Assembly (NCBI GenBank): GCA_005888395.1
Contig: VAXF01000036.1
Span: 1 to 10,506 of the forward strand
DNA: 10,506 nt
Direction of reading: 5' to 3'
DNA from: Actinomycetota bacterium
GTDB taxonomy: Bacteria; Actinomycetota; Acidimicrobiia; Acidimicrobiales; AC-25
The notes under the pieces are model-generated. The model was not told the origin of the DNA and did no database searches. It saw only the letters and a list, made by a program, of their open reading frames with translations. This document shows, one piece after another, positions 7,610 through 10,506 of this stretch (the first letter of the stretch is position 1; every line of letters starts with the position of its first letter). The position numbers were made by a program, and so were the translations under genes.

Positions 7610-8886
7610 GCGGGGCGCGGCATACCGGCGCTCTGCTCCCGGCCCGCCTCCACGGGCGGGGCCTGCTCCCGGCCCGCCTCCACGGGCGGGGCCTACTCGC
7701 GGTCACCGCCGCCGCCTTCGCCGGACGGGTCGCCTACGTCCTGACCCTCGCCCACCACGACCCGACCGGCGGGGACGCGCTCTACTACCACCTCCAGGCC
7801 AACCTGCTCGCCCGCGGGCACGGGTTCATCCACCCCTACGTCTGGGAGCTGCACCACCGCGCCGTGGCCAGCGCGGTCCACCCGCCCCTCTTCCCGCTGG
7901 TCCTCGCGGTGGCCTCCGTGTTCGGCGGCACGAGCTTCCTCGCCCACAAGCTGCTCGCGTGTGCCATCGGCGCCGCCACGGTGGCCGTCGCCGGCCTGCT
8001 CGGTCGCGAGGTTGCCGGGCCCCGCGCCGGCGTGGTGGCCGCGGTGCTGGCCGCCGTCTACCCCAACCTCTGGGCGGTCGACGGCATCCTCATGCCCGAG
8101 ACGCTCTACGCGCTCGTGATCGGACTGGTACTGCTGGCCGCCTACCGCTTCGGCCGCCGCCCCACGCTCGCGACGGCCGGTGCCGTCGGCGCCGCCGTCG
8201 GGCTCGCCGTCCTCACCCGCGGCGAGGCGATCTTCCTGGTCGTTCTGCTGGCGCTCCCGCTCGCCGCGTTGCGCGGATGGCGGTGGCTGCCGGCGATGGT
8301 CGCCGCCACCGCACTCGTCCTCACGCCGTGGACGGTGCGCAACCTCGTCCGCTTCGACAAGCCCGTGCTGGTGTCGAACAACTCGGGCGAGGTGCTCGCC
8401 GTCGCCAACTGCCCGGGCGCGTACCACGGCCCGCTCCTCGGCTTCTGGGACCTGCGTTGCCTGGCCACGGCGCACCCTCGTGGCGACGAGTCGGACCGCG
8501 CCGCCTTCTGGCGCGGGCGCGGGCTCACGTACGCGCGCCACCACGCGGGCCGGCTGCCGGTGGTGATCGGTGCCCGGCTGGGCCGCATGTGGGAGCTGTA
8601 CCGGCCGCTCCAGAACACCCATCTCGATTCGATCGAAGGTCGACGCCTCGACGTGGCGCGCGCCGGCCTCGCGTCCTTCTATCTCCTCGCCGCCTTCGCC
8701 GTCGGAGGTGTGGTGGTGCTGCGCCGGCGACGCGTGCTGCTCGTGCCGCTGCTGTCGATGCCGGCCCTCGCCGCCGCGACGGCCGTGTATGCGTACGGCG
8801 CCACCCGCTTCCGCATGCCGGCCGAGGTGACGATCGTCGTGCTCGCCGCTGCGGCCGTCGACGCCGTCATCGAGCGAGCCCGATAG
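7585..8886 (+). CDS. GT39-like GT-C membrane glycosyltransferase (paralogue B)
   Basis: The 433-residue protein is given from the GTG at 7585, the only ATG, GTG or TTG in this frame close upstream of TM1; it overlaps the acyltransferase gene by 25 nt. Its N-terminus contains a perfect 10-residue tandem repeat (LLPARLHGRG twice, 17-36), then TM1 at about 37-57. GGDALYYHLQANLL (62-75, Asp64), HPPLFPLVLA (99-108), VDGILMPETLY (165-175, E172), LTRGEA (210-215) and LTPWTVRNLVRF (246-257) mirror paralogue A block by block. The two loop cysteines (C276, C292) have the same 16-residue spacing as in A. The predicted role is transfer of a polyprenyl-phosphate-linked sugar on the outer membrane face. 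Neither a Shine-Dalgarno site nor a TAnnnT lies at the usual distance from the GTG, so coupling to the acyltransferase is likely. The exact start is less certain than the frame. Confidence 0.82.
   Translation: MAPPATGLSGARHTGALLPARLHGRGLLPARLHGRGLLAVTAAAFAGRVAYVLTLAHHDPTGGDALYYHLQANLLARGHGFIHPYVWELHHRAVASAVHPPLFPLVLAVASVFGGTSFLAHKLLACAIGAATVAVAGLLGREVAGPRAGVVAAVLAAVYPNLWAVDGILMPETLYALVIGLVLLAAYRFGRRPTLATAGAVGAAVGLAVLTRGEAIFLVVLLALPLAALRGWRWLPAMVAATALVLTPWTVRNLVRFDKPVLVSNNSGEVLAVANCPGAYHGPLLGFWDLRCLATAHPRGDESDRAAFWRGRGLTYARHHAGRLPVVIGARLGRMWELYRPLQNTHLDSIEGRRLDVARAGLASFYLLAAFAVGGVVVLRRRRVLLVPLLSMPALAAATAVYAYGATRFRMPAEVTIVVLAAAAVDAVIERAR
7633..7692 (+). repeat. Perfect tandem duplication of a 30-bp unit, in frame
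   Basis: Two identical 30-bp copies lie head to tail (7633-7662 and 7663-7692), each beginning CTGCTCCCGGCCCGCC and ending GGGCGGGGC. They are followed by a near match to the first six bases (CTACTC). Because 30 is a multiple of three, the copy adds exactly ten residues to the cytoplasmic N-terminus of paralogue B. Each unit contains an inverted repeat (CCCGCC, 6-nt loop, GGCGGG), so the transcript could fold into two consecutive GC-rich hairpins just after the acyltransferase stop codon. The absence of any substitution suggests a recent duplication. Confidence 0.9.
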
Positions 8887-8889
8887 CGT
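8884..8889 (+). promoter_or_regulatory. Candidate -10 element (TAGCGT) overlapping a stop codon, for the GT4 gene
   Basis: TAGCGT ends 7 nt before the GTG at 8897, and its TAG is the stop codon of the upstream glycosyltransferase gene. The spacing again predicts a leaderless transcript. The 10-nt gap between the genes has no Shine-Dalgarno sequence. No -35 consensus is seen. Confidence 0.45.
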
Positions 8890-8896
8890 CGCCCCC

Positions 8897-10093
8897 GTGC
8901 TGGCCGAGACCGCGCCCGACCTCTCCCCTCCCTCGCTCGCCGAGATCGCCGCCGACGTGGGGCTGCGGCGCGTGCACATGCTCGCCTGGCGCGACCTCGA
9001 CGACCCCGAGGCCGGCGGCTCCGAGCTCCACGCCGCCCACATCGCCCGCTTGTGGGCCGAGGCCGGCATCGAGGTGACGATGCGGACGTCGTCGGCCGAC
9101 GGCCACCCCACCACGGCCACCCGTGACGGCTACCGCGTCGTGCGCAAGGCCGGCCGGTACCTCGTGTTCCCGCGCTCGGCCGCCAGCGGCTTCCTCGGTC
9201 GCGACGGCGCGCGCGATGCAGTCGTCGAGATCTGGAACGGCATGCCGTTCTTCTCGCCGCTGTGGGCGCGGGCGCCCCGGGTCGTGTTCGTCCACCACGT
9301 GCACGCCGAGATGTGGCGCATGGTGCTCACGCCGCGCCTCGCCCGGCTCGGCGAGCTGGTGGAGTACAAGGTGGCGCCGCCCCTGTACCGGCGCAGCCGC
9401 ATCGTCACGCTCTCGAGCTCGTCCAAGCAGGAGCTGGTCGACCTGCTCGGCTTCCGGCCCGACAACGTCGACGTCGTGCCACCGGGGGTCGACGCCCACT
9501 TCGCGCCGGGCGGGGAGCGGTCGTCACGGCCACTCGTGGTCGCCGTGGGCCGGCTCGTGCCCGTGAAGCGGTTCGAGTTGATCGTCGACGCCCTCGTCAC
9601 GCTCAAGGCTCGACATCCCTCGCTCGAGGCGGTGATCGTCGGCGAGGGCTACGAACGGCCGGCGCTGGAGGCGCGGGTCTCCGCCGCCCGGGCCGGCGAC
9701 TGGCTGCACCTGCCCGGCCACCTCGACGACGACGCGCTCCTCGAGCTCTACCGGCGGGCGTGGGTGCTGGCCTCGTCCTCGCTCCGTGAGGGGTGGGGCA
9801 TGACGATCACGGAGGCGGGCGCGTGCGCCACGCCGGCCGTCGTGACCCGGATCGCCGGCCACCTCGACGCGGTCGTCGACGGGGTGAGCGGTTTCCTCGC
9901 CGGCACGACCGAGGCACTCACGGCGCGACTCGACGCGGTGCTCTCCGACGGCGCACTGCGCCGCCGGCTGGGCCGCGGCGCCTTCGAGCACGCCGGCCGG
10001 TTCACATGGGAGGCGACGGCCCGGGGGACGTTGTCGGCCCTCGCCGCCGAGGTCCGACGAGCTCGGCGAGGACGTCGGCCGCGAGGAGCGTGA
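8897..10093 (+). CDS. Glycosyltransferase family 4 (GT-B fold)
   Basis: The 398-residue soluble protein has the two Rossmann-like halves of a GT4 enzyme. The N-terminal half carries the glycine-rich acceptor loop DPEAGGSELHAAHIA (36-50) and VFVHHVHAEMW (130-140). The C-terminal half carries VVAVGRLVPVKRFELIVDAL (214-233, with the donor-phosphate-binding Arg219 and Lys224 positions) and LREGWGMTITEAG (296-308), whose E298 and E306 form the EX7E motif contacting the nucleotide-sugar. It should retain anomeric configuration and use a nucleotide-sugar in the cytosol or at the inner membrane face; donor and acceptor are unknown. The GTG is chosen from the TAGCGT 7 nt upstream and the distance to the first beta strand (VHMLAW, 26-31). 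The arginine-rich tail after about residue 386 runs into the convergent minus-strand gene and may carry little function. Confidence 0.88.
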   Translation: MLAETAPDLSPPSLAEIAADVGLRRVHMLAWRDLDDPEAGGSELHAAHIARLWAEAGIEVTMRTSSADGHPTTATRDGYRVVRKAGRYLVFPRSAASGFLGRDGARDAVVEIWNGMPFFSPLWARAPRVVFVHHVHAEMWRMVLTPRLARLGELVEYKVAPPLYRRSRIVTLSSSSKQELVDLLGFRPDNVDVVPPGVDAHFAPGGERSSRPLVVAVGRLVPVKRFELIVDALVTLKARHPSLEAVIVGEGYERPALEARVSAARAGDWLHLPGHLDDDALLELYRRAWVLASSSLREGWGMTITEAGACATPAVVTRIAGHLDAVVDGVSGFLAGTTEALTARLDAVLSDGALRRRLGRGAFEHAGRFTWEATARGTLSALAAEVRRARRGRRPRGA

Positions 10094-10506
10094 CCGCGAC
10101 CCACCCGAGCACGTGGGCGCGGTGGAAGAACGTGGGCCACTCGAACTCGGGCGGGTAGCGGTACCGGTACTGCTCGACCGCGGTGTACGCGCCGGCGAGG
10201 GCGACGGCGGCCACCGATGCGGCGACGAGCAACGGGCGCGCCCGGCGCGTCACCATCACGAGCGCGGTCAGCGCCCCGACGAGGAACCCCGTCGGAACGC
10301 CCCCGATCGCGGTCGCCACCCCGCCGGCCACCAAAGGCGCCGCGATTCGCGCCGGTAGGCCCGCGCCGCGCGCGGTGTTCTCGCCGGTGCTCTCGCCGGT
10401 GTCGTCGCCGCTCTGACGCCACGACGCGGCGCCATCGCGCCGGCTGCTGCTGCCGAGTAGGGCGAGGACGAGGCAGAGCATCAGCCCGGCCGTCGACAGC
10501 GCGAGA
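10002..10506 (-). CDS. C-terminal part of a polytopic membrane protein, possibly AftD-like (DUF3367)
   Basis: The minus-strand frame is open from the right edge to a TGA at 10004-10002, giving the last 167 residues; the start lies beyond the window. A helix at the edge (LALSTAGLMLCLVLALLG) is followed by a polar loop with a TGES/TGEN repeat. Two helices (around VGALTALVMV and VAASVAAVALAGAY), the segment YRYRYPPEFEWPTFF, a last helix (AHVLGWVAVTLLAADVLAEL) and a Pro/Gly/Arg-rich tail then follow. The Tyr/Arg-Pro-Pro-Glu/Asp-Phe-Glu-Trp-Pro segment before a final helix recalls, from memory, the ends of large actinobacterial alpha-(1->3)-arabinofuranosyltransferase (AftD/DUF3367) proteins, which would suit this glycan locus; I hold that name only weakly. 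Its last 92 coding bases overlap the convergent GT4 gene, so one of the two tails may be dispensable. Confidence 0.6.
   Translation of the reverse strand, partial: LALSTAGLMLCLVLALLGSSSRRDGAASWRQSGDDTGESTGENTARGAGLPARIAAPLVAGGVATAIGGVPTGFLVGALTALVMVTRRARPLLVAASVAAVALAGAYTAVEQYRYRYPPEFEWPTFFHRAHVLGWVAVTLLAADVLAELVGPRRRGPTTSPGPSPPM

Noticed and set aside
7633..7692. CRISPR-like or terminator reading of the 30-bp repeats
   Set aside because: There are only two head-to-tail copies with no spacers, so it is not CRISPR. The hairpins are not followed by a T-run and lie inside a translated frame, so an intrinsic terminator is not supported.
7693..9120. A 475-codon minus-strand frame across the GT39 and GT4 genes
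   Set aside because: It crosses the junction of two recognisable plus-strand genes and has no recognisable domain.

Overview
This window comes from a very GC-rich bacterial chromosome. The strong G/C bias at third codon positions, many GTG starts, almost no Shine-Dalgarno sites and the protein families present point to an actinobacterium. An Acidimicrobiia-like lineage is my best guess, but that is inference. I see no RNA genes, insertion sequences, CRISPR arrays, integrases or phage genes. The DNA is almost fully coding: eight genes, two of them cut by the window edges, and no gap longer than about 60 bases.

Layout. On the minus strand, the left 2.1 kb is most of one large YfhO-type GT-C membrane protein, whose 3' end lies beyond the left edge. 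A short divergent promoter region (about 2106-2162) separates it from a plus-strand run of six genes. In order these are: a GT39/PMT-like membrane glycosyltransferase (2160-3797), a cytosolic FAD oxidoreductase of the amine-oxidase/HemY-like superfamily (3794-5218), a second GT39-like enzyme (5215-6483), an acyltransferase-3 membrane O-acyltransferase (6446-7609), a third GT39-like enzyme paralogous to the second (7585-8886), and a GT-B family-4 glycosyltransferase (8897-10093). At the right edge a minus-strand membrane protein, perhaps the C-terminal end of an AftD-like (DUF3367) arabinofuranosyltransferase, converges on and overlaps the GT4 gene.

How the genes may work together. The set reads as an envelope-glycan locus. 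The cytosolic GT4 would add sugar from an activated nucleotide donor. The GT-C enzymes (YfhO-like, three GT39-like, perhaps AftD-like) would transfer sugars from polyprenyl-phosphate carriers outside the membrane, and the acyltransferase would O-acylate the product. The flavoprotein lies between two GT-C genes with 4-nt overlaps, so it probably acts in the same pathway, but its substrate cannot be read from the sequence. The final glycan is unknown.

Expression. Four starts (2105 on minus; 2160/2163, 6446 and 8897 on plus) have a TAnnnT hexamer ending 7-8 nt upstream, the expected arrangement for leaderless transcripts. The other three starts (3794, 5215, 7585) lack one and overlap the preceding gene, as expected for translational coupling. 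This suggests plus-strand units 2160-6483, 6446-8886 and 8897-10093. I do not see a clearly new defence or mobile system. The points most worth a second look are the leaderless start pattern, an acyltransferase with Gln in place of the conserved SxxxE glutamate, a perfect 30-bp in-frame duplication at a GT39 N-terminus, and the embedded flavoprotein.
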